From: DATKZS01 sp035527835 [NCBI: bacterium]
GTDB taxonomy: Bacteria > RBG-13-61-14
Length of the DNA: 49,131 bases
Assembly: GCA_035527835.1 (NCBI GenBank)
Contig: DATKZS010000043.1
Location: 1 to 49,131 of the forward strand
Direction: 5' to 3'
A program made the translations under genes and the position numbers. The notes under the pieces were generated by a model. That model was not told the origin of the DNA. It saw nothing but the letters and a program-made list of their open reading frames with translations, and searched no databases. Shown in pieces: positions 8,791 through 17,787 of this stretch (the first letter of the stretch is position 1; each line of letters opens with the position of its first letter).

Positions 8791-9141
8791 AAAGGAGGTG
8801 ATGACTTAAGTCAGGCTTGCTTCAGGCCTTGCGCCGTCCATCGGGGCAGACCCCGCAAAGGGGCGGCGGAAGCGGAATGAACAAAGGCCGCCGGCCTCGG
8901 GCTAAATGGGCCTCATCGGCCCATCCCATCGCAACTTAAACCCCTGTGCCCGGGGCGGCGGACCGTATCGTGGGATCGAGACGCGGAAAGCGGAAAAAAG
9001 CGGAAGCTCCAAAACGGAAGCGGATGCGGTAAAGCGATCCCCGGTGGACAGCGGAAGACCTGAAGCGGGAAACGGCCCGGAGAAGAGGCGGCCCCAAGCC
9101 TCAAGCCCCACTCCGGAACCGGTCTTGCGAGGCGGAATTTA
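8791..9141 (+). other. Structured non-coding gap between ftsL and ftsI, with an orphan ribosome-binding site
   Basis: A near-perfect AAAGGAGGTG directly after ftsL leads into ATG ACT TAA, a two-codon frame. Several GC-rich hairpins follow: CCCCGCAAAGGGG (about 8851-8863), TGGGCC-TCATC-GGCCCA (about 8907-8923) and CCCCTGTGCCCGGGG (about 8940-8954). The remainder to ftsI is rich in GCGGAA-type purine repeats. A 78-codon frame (8906-9142) runs through it but lacks recognisable features. I could not match the region to a riboswitch family I know. It may be a processed or attenuated leader for ftsI. Confidence 0.5.
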
Positions 9142-11244
9142 ATGAATTACCACGTTGCCACGGGCACCAAAATCCGCATGATTATTATCCTGACCCTGCT
9201 GGGGATCGGCGCGGCCGGGATAGTTGCGCGCGCGGTGCAACTGCAGATCCTGGAATCCGGCAAGCTCAGCGATTACGCCAGCCGCCAGCGACGCCACACC
9301 ATCGAGGTCCGGGCCAAGCGCGGCGACATCCTCGACGGCGCCGGCGAGGTCATCGCGGTCAGCCGCCAGCAGGCCCAGGTTTACGCCCAGCCCGAAAAGA
9401 TCGCGGACCCCGCGGCCGTTGCCAAGAGCCTGGCCCCCCTGCTCGGCCTCAACACCGCGGCGCTCGAGCGCAAGCTCTCCGGCCACGAGACCTTTGTCTG
9501 GCTCACCCGCTCCGCGTCGCTCGAACAGGCCGAGGCCGTGAGCCAGGCCGTCAAGATGCTCAACATCAAGGACGGCATCGGCTTCTTCCCGTCGAGCCGC
9601 CGCTTTTACCCGGGCGGCCAGCTCGCGGCCAACCTGATCGGCTTCACCGGGCTCAATGAGAAGGAGGGGCCGGAGGGACTGAATTATTACGATGAAAAAG
9701 GGCTGGAGGGGCTGGAGTACAAGTACGACGACGTGCTGGCGGGCAAGCCGATCCGGGTGTGGCTGGAGCGCGACGCGCGCGGCAACTCGATCTTCCTCAC
9801 CGACCAGGACCGCTTCGGGCTGATGTCCGGGGACGATGGCCGGGGCGAGCCGCTGTTCAAGGCCGAGTCGCGGGGAACGTCGCTGAAGCTCACCATCCTG
9901 CGGCCGCTGCAATACCTGGCGGAGCGGGAGCTGGCCAAGGCGGTGAATTCGTCAGGCGCCAAGTCCGGCTGCGTGGTGGCCATGGAGCCGGACACCGGCC
10001 GCATCCTGGCCATGGCCTCGTATCCCACCTTTGATCCCAACGAATTCTCCAGGTTCGGGCCGGAGAACTTTACCAACCGCTGCGTGGTCAATGCCTATGA
10101 GCCGGGCTCGACCTTCAAGGTTTTTATCGTGGCCGCCGCCCTGGACCAGGGCGTGATCGGGCCGCGCGACCGCTTCTTCTGCGAGAACGGGACGTACGTA
10201 TTGGGCGGCGAGACCATCCGCGACCACGGACCCATGGGCATGCTGAATGTGCAGGACATAATCGCGCGCTCGTCCAACATCGGGGCCTCCAAGATCGGCG
10301 AGAAGATGGGAAAGCAAAAAATGTTCAGCGCCATCAGGAATTTCGGCTTCGGCGAGCGCACCGGCGTGGACGTCTCCGGCGAGTCAGCCGGCATCGTGCG
10401 GCCGGCCAATCAATGGTCGCAGGTCGCCGTCGGGACCATCAGCTTTGGCCAAGGCGTCGCCGCCACTCCCCTCCAAATGGTGACGGCCCTTTCAGCCGTG
10501 GCCAATAAAGGCGTCTTGATGAAGCCCTACGTGGTGGAAAGCCTGGTCGGTCCGGACGGCGCCGAGCAGATGCTGCCTTACCCCGCGCGAGTGAGGAGCG
10601 TGGTCAGGCCCGAGACCGCGGCGGTCATTACGCGGTTCATGGAGAAGGCGGTTACTAACGGCACCGGGACCAAGGCCGCGGTGCCCGGCTACGCGGTGGC
10701 CGGCAAAACCGGGACCGCGCAAAAGCCCATGGAGAACGACCGCGGCTATTCAGAGGACAAGTACGTGGTGTCGTTCATGGGGTTTTTGCCGGCGGACCGG
10801 CCGCGGCTGGCCATGATCGTGGTGGTGGACGAGCCGGAAAAGTCCAAGGCCTGGGGCGGGACCGTGGCGGCGCCGGTGTTCAAGGCCATTGCCGAACAGG
10901 CCATGGTGCTGCTCAAGGTGCCGTCGTCTGACGAGCGCCCGACCATTGCCAAGGCCGATCCGGCGCCCGGCGCCGACTCCGTGGCCGACGCGGGAAAACG
11001 CATCCGGCAGTGGGAAGACTCAAGGGCCTGGCAGTCGTCGCGCCGGGAGAAGGCGGCGCCCGGCGCCACGACCATACCGGACCTCACCGGCCTCACCCTG
11101 CGCCAGGCCCTGCGCGCGCTCGACGGACTGCCCGTGGCAGTGGAGGTCGAGGGATCGGGAATCGTGGCATCGGTCAGCCCCTCCCCCGGCGCCGCCATCA
11201 CCGGCACGCGGACCGTCCGGCTGCGGCTGGAGGATGCGCGATGA
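9142..11244 (+). CDS. ftsI: Septal peptidoglycan transpeptidase FtsI (PBP3-type) with C-terminal PASTA domain
   Basis: The 700-residue protein has a short cytoplasmic tail, a membrane anchor (residues about 12-32), the PBP dimerisation region (VRAKRGDILDGAGEVIAVS) and a transpeptidase domain. Catalytic motifs are S323-T-F-K326, S377-S-N379 and K522-T-G524. It cross-links septal peptidoglycan as the partner of FtsW. After the transpeptidase a single PASTA-like domain (IPDLTGLTLRQALRAL, about 645-700) is present. This is known from SpoVD-like and some deltaproteobacterial FtsI proteins but is absent from the E. coli enzyme. The ATG at 9142 overlaps an upstream TAA; no strong Shine-Dalgarno is visible. 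Its end overlaps murE. Confidence 0.96.
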   Translation: MNYHVATGTKIRMIIILTLLGIGAAGIVARAVQLQILESGKLSDYASRQRRHTIEVRAKRGDILDGAGEVIAVSRQQAQVYAQPEKIADPAAVAKSLAPLLGLNTAALERKLSGHETFVWLTRSASLEQAEAVSQAVKMLNIKDGIGFFPSSRRFYPGGQLAANLIGFTGLNEKEGPEGLNYYDEKGLEGLEYKYDDVLAGKPIRVWLERDARGNSIFLTDQDRFGLMSGDDGRGEPLFKAESRGTSLKLTILRPLQYLAERELAKAVNSSGAKSGCVVAMEPDTGRILAMASYPTFDPNEFSRFGPENFTNRCVVNAYEPGSTFKVFIVAAALDQGVIGPRDRFFCENGTYVLGGETIRDHGPMGMLNVQDIIARSSNIGASKIGEKMGKQKMFSAIRNFGFGERTGVDVSGESAGIVRPANQWSQVAVGTISFGQGVAATPLQMVTALSAVANKGVLMKPYVVESLVGPDGAEQMLPYPARVRSVVRPETAAVITRFMEKAVTNGTGTKAAVPGYAVAGKTGTAQKPMENDRGYSEDKYVVSFMGFLPADRPRLAMIVVVDEPEKSKAWGGTVAAPVFKAIAEQAMVLLKVPSSDERPTIAKADPAPGADSVADAGKRIRQWEDSRAWQSSRREKAAPGATTIPDLTGLTLRQALRALDGLPVAVEVEGSGIVASVSPSPGAAITGTRTVRLRLEDAR

Positions 11245-12812
11245 AGGCCCGCGCAAACATGTCGCTCGCCGAGCTCGCGCGCGGCGTCCCCGGCGTCAAG
11301 CTCATCGGTGACGGCGCCGTGACCGTCGGAGGCATCACCTATGATTCGAGAAAGGCGGGCCCGGGCGACCTGTTCGTGGCCGTGCCCGGCACGCGCCAGG
11401 ACGGCGCCGGCTTTGTGCCTCAGGCCCTGGCCGCCGGCGCCGCGGCCGTGCTGTCCACGGATGAGCGGGCCGCGGGCAAGGCGCCGGCCATCATCGCGGC
11501 CGACGTGCGCCTGGCCATGGGACGCTTAGCCGCGCGGCTGGCCGGATTCCCCGACCGCCGCATGACCGTGATCGGGATCACCGGCACCAACGGCAAGACC
11601 ACCATCACCTATATCCTGGAGGCGGTCCTGGCCCAGGCCGGACTCAAGCCGGGAGTGATCGGGACCGTCAACCACCGATACGGAGGACGGATCAGGCCCG
11701 CCAACACCACCACGCCCGAGTCGGTGGACATTTTCGAGATGATGATGGAAATGGAAAATACCGGCGTCACCCACGCCATCATGGAAGTGAGCTCGCACGC
11801 GCTCGACCAGAAGCGAGTGTCCGGCCTTACCGTGAGAAGCGCGGCCTTCACCAACCTCACCCGCGACCACCTCGATTATCACCGCGACATGGAAGAGTAT
11901 TACGCGGCCAAGAAAAAACTCTTCACCGAGGTCATGGCCGGGGCCTGGACCGAGGAGGGCAGGGCGGACGGAGAGGCGGCCGCCGCCGTCAACCTCGATG
12001 ATGAATACGGCCTGAGGCTTTTTAACGAGCTGGCCGGAAAAAAAGTTCGCGTCATCGGCTACGGAATTAAAGCGGAGCGCGCCGAGGTGAGGGCCCTGGC
12101 GGTGAAACTAAGCGCGCGCGGCCTGTCCGCCCGCGTCGTCACGCCGGAGGGGACCAGCGAGGTATCGTCGCGCCTGGTCGGCGGGCATAACGTCGAGAAC
12201 ATCCTGGCTGCCTGGGCCCTCGCCGCTTCGCTCGGCATTGCTCCGCAAACGATCGCGGAAGGGATCGCGGGACTCACGCGGGTGCCGGGGCGCCTGGAGC
12301 CGGTCGAGAACGGCGCGGGCATCACCGTGCTCGTGGATTACGCGCACACCCCGGACGCGCTCGAGCACGCGGTCAAGGCCTGCCGCTCGCTCGCGCCGAA
12401 GCGGCTGATCACCGTGTTCGGCTGCGGAGGCGACCGGGACGCGGGCAAGCGCCCGATCATGGGCCGCATCGCGGTGGCCGGATCGGACCTGGCCGTCATC
12501 ACCTCCGACAACCCGCGCACCGAGGACCCGGAAAGGATCATCGCCTCGATCGTCGCGGGGGCCAGGGAGACGAGGGCGAAAATGCTCGATGCGCGGGAGC
12601 TCGCGGCCGGCGCGAACGGACTCATCGGTTACGCGGTGGAGCCGGACCGCAAGTCCGCCATCAGGCTCGCGGTGGCCGCGGCGAAAAAGGGCGACATGGT
12701 TCTCATCGCGGGCAAGGGCCACGAGGATTACCAGATATTGGGGACGAGCAAAATTCATTTTGACGATCGCGAGGAGGCTGGAGAGGCCTTGAAAGAGAGA
12801 GGGGAAAAATGA
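11241..12812 (+). CDS. murE: UDP-N-acetylmuramoyl-L-alanyl-D-glutamate--2,6-diaminopimelate ligase MurE
   Basis: This 523-residue ATP-dependent cytoplasmic ligase adds the third residue of the peptidoglycan stem peptide. The P-loop is GITGTNGKTTITYI (near residues 112-125), followed by EVSSHALDQKRV and the C-terminal VDYAHTPDALE. The motif DNPRTEDP marks the meso-diaminopimelate-adding type, since lysine-adding enzymes differ at this site. The family is usually about 490 residues. I chose ATG 11241 for the ATGA overlap with ftsI; the frame is open further upstream but only as an antecedent shadow. It ends in an ATGA overlap with murF. Confidence 0.96.
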   Translation: MKARANMSLAELARGVPGVKLIGDGAVTVGGITYDSRKAGPGDLFVAVPGTRQDGAGFVPQALAAGAAAVLSTDERAAGKAPAIIAADVRLAMGRLAARLAGFPDRRMTVIGITGTNGKTTITYILEAVLAQAGLKPGVIGTVNHRYGGRIRPANTTTPESVDIFEMMMEMENTGVTHAIMEVSSHALDQKRVSGLTVRSAAFTNLTRDHLDYHRDMEEYYAAKKKLFTEVMAGAWTEEGRADGEAAAAVNLDDEYGLRLFNELAGKKVRVIGYGIKAERAEVRALAVKLSARGLSARVVTPEGTSEVSSRLVGGHNVENILAAWALAASLGIAPQTIAEGIAGLTRVPGRLEPVENGAGITVLVDYAHTPDALEHAVKACRSLAPKRLITVFGCGGDRDAGKRPIMGRIAVAGSDLAVITSDNPRTEDPERIIASIVAGARETRAKMLDARELAAGANGLIGYAVEPDRKSAIRLAVAAAKKGDMVLIAGKGHEDYQILGTSKIHFDDREEAGEALKERGEK

Positions 12813-14233
12813 AGCTCAAGGCTCAAGAGGCCGCGAGGATGGTGCGCGGCACGGTCGCGCGGGGCGAGGGGGGACGAGTCGCGCATGGCCTGTCCACGGA
12901 TTCGAGGAAGCACCGGAAGGGCGAGGCCTTTGTGGCGCTCAAAGGCCCGAATTTCGACGGCCATGACTTTATCGTGAAGGCGGCCAAGAACGGCGCGCCG
13001 TGGGTCATGGCGGAGCGGGGCCGGGTCCGGGCGGAGCTGCCCGGCAAGGCCGCGCTGATCGAGGTGGACGATACCCTGGCCGCGCTCGGCCGGCTGGCCG
13101 CGGCCTGGCGCCGCCGCTACGCCGTCAAGGTCGCCGCCATCACCGGCTCGCTGGGAAAGAGCACCACCAAGGAAATGGCCGCGGCCGTGCTCTCGGTCAA
13201 GGGCCGCGTGCTCAGGAACCAGGGCAACCTCAACAACCGGATCGGGCTGCCGCTCACGCTCTTCAAGCTCGACCGCTCCTGCGACTACGCGGTCCTGGAG
13301 ATGGGAACGAACGAGCCGGGCGAGATCGGCAAGCTCACCGCGATCGCTGCGCCGGCCGCGGGCCTGATCACGCGGGTGGCGCCGGTGCACCTCCTGGGAC
13401 TGGGATCGCTCGAGGGCGTGGCCCGGGCCAAGGCCGAGATGATCCACGGCCTGCCCCGCGCGGCCGCGTTCATCCTGAACCTCGACGATCCCCTGATCGC
13501 GCGCCACGCCCGCGCCTTCAAGGGAAAAACCATCGGATACTCCAGCCGGCTGGACGCACGATTCGCCGGAGAGTCGCTCCATCTCGCGGGCCTGGAAAAA
13601 GAGGTCACGGCGGATGGGCCGCGCATCGTTTTTAAAATTCAGCGCAAGCTGGGCGGGAGGAACGCGGGCCGGCCCGTGCAATTTTATCTGTCCACTCTTT
13701 CCCGCCACGACGCGGTGAACGCGCTGGCCGCCTGCGCGCTGGGCCGCGCCTTTGCCGTGTCCCTCTCCGACGCCGCCCAGGCGCTCAAGGGCTTTAAAGC
13801 GCTTCCCGGCCGGGGCGAGGTCGCGCGCGGGAGGAACGGCGCGTTCATCATGAATGACACCTATAACGCGAGCCCGGCCGCGGTGGCCGACGCGCTGGAC
13901 ACGGTGGCATGGTGGAAAGGCCCGAGGCGGGGGCTGGCGGCGCTCGGCGAGATGCTGGAGCTGGGCCGCTATGCTGAGCAGTATCATCGGGAGGCCGGGG
14001 CAAAGGCGGCGGCCGCGGGCATGGAAATCCTCGTGGCCCGCGGGCCTCACGCGGCGGCCGTGGCCCGGGCGGCGGTCAAGGCCGGGATGAGAAAGGGCTA
14101 TGTGTTCACGGCCCGCGATAATGCGGAGGCGGCGCGGATTTTACGGAAGCTGGTGAAGAAGGGTGACTGGGTGCTGGTCAAGGGTTCGCGGGCCATGGGC
14201 ATGGAAGAGGTGGCCCGGGCGCTGATGAGGTGA
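12809..14233 (+). CDS. murF: UDP-N-acetylmuramoyl-tripeptide--D-alanyl-D-alanine ligase MurF
   Basis: The 474-residue Mur ligase adds D-Ala-D-Ala to the UDP-MurNAc-tripeptide. It starts MKLKAQEAARMVRG and has ATP-binding loop ITGSLGKSTTKEM, the N-x-NN segment NQGNLNNRIGLPLT, the acidic AVLEMGTNEPGEI and the C-terminal NDTYNASPAAVADAL typical of MurF. The P-loop reads GKST where GKTT is commoner; both small hydroxyl residues are compatible with function. It overlaps murE by four bases and is six nt from mraY. Confidence 0.96.
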   Translation: MKLKAQEAARMVRGTVARGEGGRVAHGLSTDSRKHRKGEAFVALKGPNFDGHDFIVKAAKNGAPWVMAERGRVRAELPGKAALIEVDDTLAALGRLAAAWRRRYAVKVAAITGSLGKSTTKEMAAAVLSVKGRVLRNQGNLNNRIGLPLTLFKLDRSCDYAVLEMGTNEPGEIGKLTAIAAPAAGLITRVAPVHLLGLGSLEGVARAKAEMIHGLPRAAAFILNLDDPLIARHARAFKGKTIGYSSRLDARFAGESLHLAGLEKEVTADGPRIVFKIQRKLGGRNAGRPVQFYLSTLSRHDAVNALAACALGRAFAVSLSDAAQALKGFKALPGRGEVARGRNGAFIMNDTYNASPAAVADALDTVAWWKGPRRGLAALGEMLELGRYAEQYHREAGAKAAAAGMEILVARGPHAAAVARAAVKAGMRKGYVFTARDNAEAARILRKLVKKGDWVLVKGSRAMGMEEVARALMR

Positions 14234-14239
14234 AGCGGG

Positions 14240-15319
14240 ATGCTTTATTATTTATTGCCGCAGCTCCGGTCGCTGGACACGTTTTTCAACGTGTTCCACT
14301 ATATCACGGTGCGGTCGGGCCTCGGGCTGATCACCGCGTTCCTGGTGGTGGTGCTGTTCGGCCCGCAAAGCATCCGGCGGCTCGCCGAGCTCAAGGTCGG
14401 CCAGGTGGTCCGCGACGACGGGCCATCCACCCACTTGAAGAAGACCGGCACCCCGACCATGGGCGGCGTCCTGATCGTGGCCGCGATCCTGTTCGCCGTG
14501 GTGCTCTGGGCCGACCTGGCCAACGTCTACATTCTCACCGTGTTGATCGTGACCGTGGGCTACGGCGCCGTCGGGTTCGCCGACGATTACATGAAAATCC
14601 GGCGCAAGGACGCCAAGGGCCTCTCCGGAAAGTACAAGATCATCCTGGAAACCGTGATCGGCCTCGCCGCCATCCTCTTCATGACATCCATGACCGGCGC
14701 AGACACCCGGCTCATGATGCCCTTCTTTAAAAGGGTGATGCCGGACCTGGGCATGTTCTATATCGTGTTCGCGCTGGTGGTGATCCTGGCGAGCTCCAAT
14801 GCGGTGAACCTGACCGACGGACTCGACGGGCTGGCCATCATGCCCGTGGTGATCGTGGCCGGGACCTACGCCGCCTTCGCCTACCTGGTGGGCCGGGTGG
14901 ACGCGTCGCAATACCTGTACATTCCTTACGTGCGGGGCGCCGGGGAGCTCGCGATCTTTTGCGGCGCCATCATCGGCGCGGGCTTCGGGTTCCTGTGGTA
15001 CAACTGCCATCCCGCCGAGGTCTTCATGGGCGACGTGGGAGCGCTCAGCCTGGGCGGGGCCATCGGCACGGTGGCGGTGATCGCCAAGCACGAGCTGGTG
15101 CTGGTGCTGGTGGGCGGGATTTTCGCGGCGGAGGCCGTGTCCGTGATCCTGCAAGTCGGCTATTTCAAGTGGACCAAGGGCAAGCGCCTCTTCCGCATGG
15201 CGCCGCTGCACCATCACTTCGAGCAGATCGGGTGGCCGGAGGAAAAGGTGATCGTGCGGTTCTGGATCGTCCAGGTCCTGCTCGCGCTGGCCGGCCTCGC
15301 CACCCTCAAGCTGAGGTAA
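14240..15319 (+). CDS. mraY: Phospho-N-acetylmuramoyl-pentapeptide-transferase MraY
   Basis: This 359-residue polytopic membrane enzyme moves phospho-MurNAc-pentapeptide to undecaprenyl phosphate, making lipid I. Family motifs are GTPTMGG (cytoplasmic loop), VGFADDYMKI with the catalytic aspartate pair, SSNAVNLTDGLDGLA and the C-terminal APLHHHFEQIGWPE. About ten hydrophobic segments are visible, and the length matches the usual 360. It is spaced six nt after murF and three nt before murD. Confidence 0.97.
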   Translation: MLYYLLPQLRSLDTFFNVFHYITVRSGLGLITAFLVVVLFGPQSIRRLAELKVGQVVRDDGPSTHLKKTGTPTMGGVLIVAAILFAVVLWADLANVYILTVLIVTVGYGAVGFADDYMKIRRKDAKGLSGKYKIILETVIGLAAILFMTSMTGADTRLMMPFFKRVMPDLGMFYIVFALVVILASSNAVNLTDGLDGLAIMPVVIVAGTYAAFAYLVGRVDASQYLYIPYVRGAGELAIFCGAIIGAGFGFLWYNCHPAEVFMGDVGALSLGGAIGTVAVIAKHELVLVLVGGIFAAEAVSVILQVGYFKWTKGKRLFRMAPLHHHFEQIGWPEEKVIVRFWIVQVLLALAGLATLKLR

Positions 15320-15322
15320 GCG

Positions 15323-16675
15323 ATGGAGCTCGCGGGCAAGCGCGTGGTGGTGGTCGGGCTGGCCGGCTCGGGCGTGGCCGCCATTAAATACCTTGCCCGC
15401 AAGCGCGCGGTCATCGCGGCCACCGACGTGAAGAGCGCGGCCGAGCTTGGCGGCCCGCTCGCCGAGATCGCATCGCTCAAGGTGGAGCTTGCGCTTTCCG
15501 GGCACCCGGAGAAAATTTTCGCGGACGCGGACCTGGTGGTGGTGAGCCCGGGCGTGCGCCGCGACCTGCCGCAACTACGGAAGGCCATGGAGCGCGGCGT
15601 GCCGGTGCTCTCGGAGCTGGAGTTGGCGGCGCGGGAGCTGTCCGCGCCCATGATCGCGGTCACGGGCACGAACGGCAAGAGCACGGTGGTGTCACTCACT
15701 GGTGAGATCATGAAGGAGGCGCTGGGCAAAGATCGCGTTTTTGTTGGCGGCAACCTGGGCACGCCGCTCACGGAGGCGCTGGAGATGCCGGGCCCGCTCG
15801 CGGCGGCGGTGGTGGAGGTGTCGTCGTTCCAGCTCGAGTTCGCCGACAGCTTCCACCCCCGGGTGGCGGTCATGCTCAACATCACCTCGGACCACCTCGA
15901 CCGCTACCGCGATTTTGACGACTACGCCGCGACCAAGTGGCGCATCTTCGCGAACCAGGCCGCGGACGACTTCGCGGTGATCAACATTGACGACCCGGTG
16001 ACGGCGCGCAAGGCCGCGGGGCTACGCCAGCGCGTAATGACCACGAGCCTGATAAAGGAGCCGGAGCACGGCATGTGGCTTGCCGGCGAGGTCCTGGAGC
16101 ACCGGTCGCCGGAGGGCCGGGAGCGGCTCGCGGTGAAGGACGTGCCATTGCACGGACGGCACAATCTGCAGAACGTCATGGCCTGCTACTGCGCGGCGCG
16201 GGCCATGGGCGCTGGGCCGGAAGCGGTCCGCGCCGCCATCCGCCGCTTCCAGGGCCTCCATCACCGCATGGAGCTGGTGCGCGAGTGGCGCGGCGTCAGG
16301 TACTACAACGATTCCAAGGCCACCAACGCGGCGGCGGTGGAGGCCGCGGTATCGGGCCTGGAGCGGCCGGTGGTCCTGCTCATGGGCGGACAGGCCAAGG
16401 GGTGCTCGTTCACCGAGCTGGCCGGACGCATCAAGGGACGGGTGAAGCGCGTCGTGGCTTTTGGCGAGTGCGGCGACCAGGTGGTGCGCGAGATGTCGGA
16501 CCAGTTGCCGGTCGAGGGGGCCGCGGACCTTGGCGAGGCCCTGGACGTGGCCGGCAAGGCCGCCGCCGCCGGCGACGCGGTGCTGCTCGCGCCGGCCTGC
16601 GCCAGCTTCGACCAGTTCAAGAACTATAAGGACCGCGGCGATACCTTCCGCCGCCTGGTGATGGAGATCAAGTAA
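15323..16675 (+). CDS. murD: UDP-N-acetylmuramoylalanine--D-glutamate ligase MurD
   Basis: The 450-residue cytoplasmic ligase adds D-glutamate to UDP-MurNAc-L-Ala. The N-terminal Rossmann-like segment is VVVVGLAGSGVAAIKYL, the ATP loop is AVTGTNGKSTVVSL, then EVSSFQLEFADSF, NITSDHLDRY and the C-terminal YYNDSKATNAAAVEAAV. The ending CASFDQFKNYKDRGDTFR is a strong MurD signature. Its TAA shares a base with the ATG of ftsW. Confidence 0.97.
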   Translation: MELAGKRVVVVGLAGSGVAAIKYLARKRAVIAATDVKSAAELGGPLAEIASLKVELALSGHPEKIFADADLVVVSPGVRRDLPQLRKAMERGVPVLSELELAARELSAPMIAVTGTNGKSTVVSLTGEIMKEALGKDRVFVGGNLGTPLTEALEMPGPLAAAVVEVSSFQLEFADSFHPRVAVMLNITSDHLDRYRDFDDYAATKWRIFANQAADDFAVINIDDPVTARKAAGLRQRVMTTSLIKEPEHGMWLAGEVLEHRSPEGRERLAVKDVPLHGRHNLQNVMACYCAARAMGAGPEAVRAAIRRFQGLHHRMELVREWRGVRYYNDSKATNAAAVEAAVSGLERPVVLLMGGQAKGCSFTELAGRIKGRVKRVVAFGECGDQVVREMSDQLPVEGAADLGEALDVAGKAAAAGDAVLLAPACASFDQFKNYKDRGDTFRRLVMEIK

Positions 16676-17787
16676 TGTGGTTCGAGCGCAACCTGAGATA
16701 TGACCCGTGGCTGATCACCGGAGTACTCGCGCTCACCGGGCTCGGCATCGTCATGATCTACTCCACGTCCTCCATCACCGCGCAGTGGACGCTCCACGGC
16801 CAGAGCACGTTCTTTCTGAAAAGGCAGCTCATCTCCGCGGCGCTGGGCATAATGATCATGTTCGCGGCCATGCACTTGAACCACGAGAAGCTCGCCCACT
16901 TCGCCTGGCCCGGTCTCATCGTGAGCGCGCTGCTGCTCATCGCCGTGCTGGCGCCGGGCATCGGCATGGAGGTCAAGGGCGGGCAGCGCTGGATTCGGTT
17001 CATGGGCTTCGGCGTCCAGCCCTCCGAGGTCGCGCGCCTGGCGCTGGTCCTGTTCCTGGCTTTCTCGCTCACCAAGAAGCAGGACCGGATCAAGAGCTTC
17101 AAGTACGGTTTCCTGCCCTACATCCTGGTCTCGGGAATGTTGATGGGGCTGATCTTCATGGAGCCGGACATGGGCGGCGCGATTACCATCGGCGCCATCA
17201 TGATGATCATGCTCTTCGTGGCCGGCGCGCGCGTGCCCTACATTCTGGGCTCGATTGCGCTGGCGATACCGGCGATGTTTTACTTCATGGCGTCCGAGGA
17301 GTACCGCTGGCTGCGCGTGATGGCGTGGATCAACCCGTGGGACCATCTGCGCGACGCGGGCTGGCAACTGGTGCAGTCGCTCCTGGCCTTCGGCTCCGGC
17401 GGCGTGCTCGGCGTGGGGCTCGGCGAGGGGCGGCAGAAGCTGTTTTACCTGCCCGACGCGCACACGGATTTTATTCTGTCGGTGATCGGGGAGGAGTTGG
17501 GATTTATCGGGGTGATGGCGGTGCTGGCGCTGTTCACGATGGTGGTGGTCCGCGGCGGCATCATCGCGATGCGGGCATCGTCCACCTTCGGCGCCTTCCT
17601 GGCCTTCGGCATCAGCGCCATGATCGGCGTGCCCGCGGCCATCAACATGATGGTGGTGATGGGGCTTCTGCCGACCAAGGGGCTGGTGCTGCCGTTCGTG
17701 AGCTATGGCGGGTCGGCGCTGGTCATTTACCTCGCGGCCGTGGGCGTCCTGCTCAACGTGTCCGCGAAAATGTATCGGACCAGGTGA
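16675..17787 (+). CDS. ftsW: Peptidoglycan glycosyltransferase FtsW
   Basis: This SEDS-family polymerase of 370 residues is an integral membrane protein with about ten hydrophobic segments. It polymerises lipid II at the septum with FtsI. Visible signatures are IVMIYSTSSI near the start, GGQRWIRFMGFGVQPSEVARL, the HTDFILSVIGEELGFIG loop, and GLVLPFVSYGGSALV before the last helix. The start overlaps the murD stop (TAATG) and the end overlaps murG (TGATG). A longer plus-strand frame covers this gene in another phase, but its product lacks membrane segments. Confidence 0.96.
   Translation: MWFERNLRYDPWLITGVLALTGLGIVMIYSTSSITAQWTLHGQSTFFLKRQLISAALGIMIMFAAMHLNHEKLAHFAWPGLIVSALLLIAVLAPGIGMEVKGGQRWIRFMGFGVQPSEVARLALVLFLAFSLTKKQDRIKSFKYGFLPYILVSGMLMGLIFMEPDMGGAITIGAIMMIMLFVAGARVPYILGSIALAIPAMFYFMASEEYRWLRVMAWINPWDHLRDAGWQLVQSLLAFGSGGVLGVGLGEGRQKLFYLPDAHTDFILSVIGEELGFIGVMAVLALFTMVVVRGGIIAMRASSTFGAFLAFGISAMIGVPAAINMMVVMGLLPTKGLVLPFVSYGGSALVIYLAAVGVLLNVSAKMYRTR

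Noticed and set aside
8791-9141. A known riboswitch
   Set aside because: I compared it by eye with the cobalamin, SAM, c-di-GMP and related consensus elements and found no match. A covariance-model search (Infernal against Rfam) would decide; a significant hit would overturn this.
8906-9142. A 78-codon gene between ftsL and ftsI
   Set aside because: There is no ribosome site, no hydrophobic core and no motif. The composition follows GCGGAA-type repeats in the DNA.
16707-17786. N-terminal extension of murG through ftsW
   Set aside because: The frame is open but the product is arginine- and glycine-rich and unlike MurG. FtsW is clear in the other frame, and the TGATG junction fixes the murG start.
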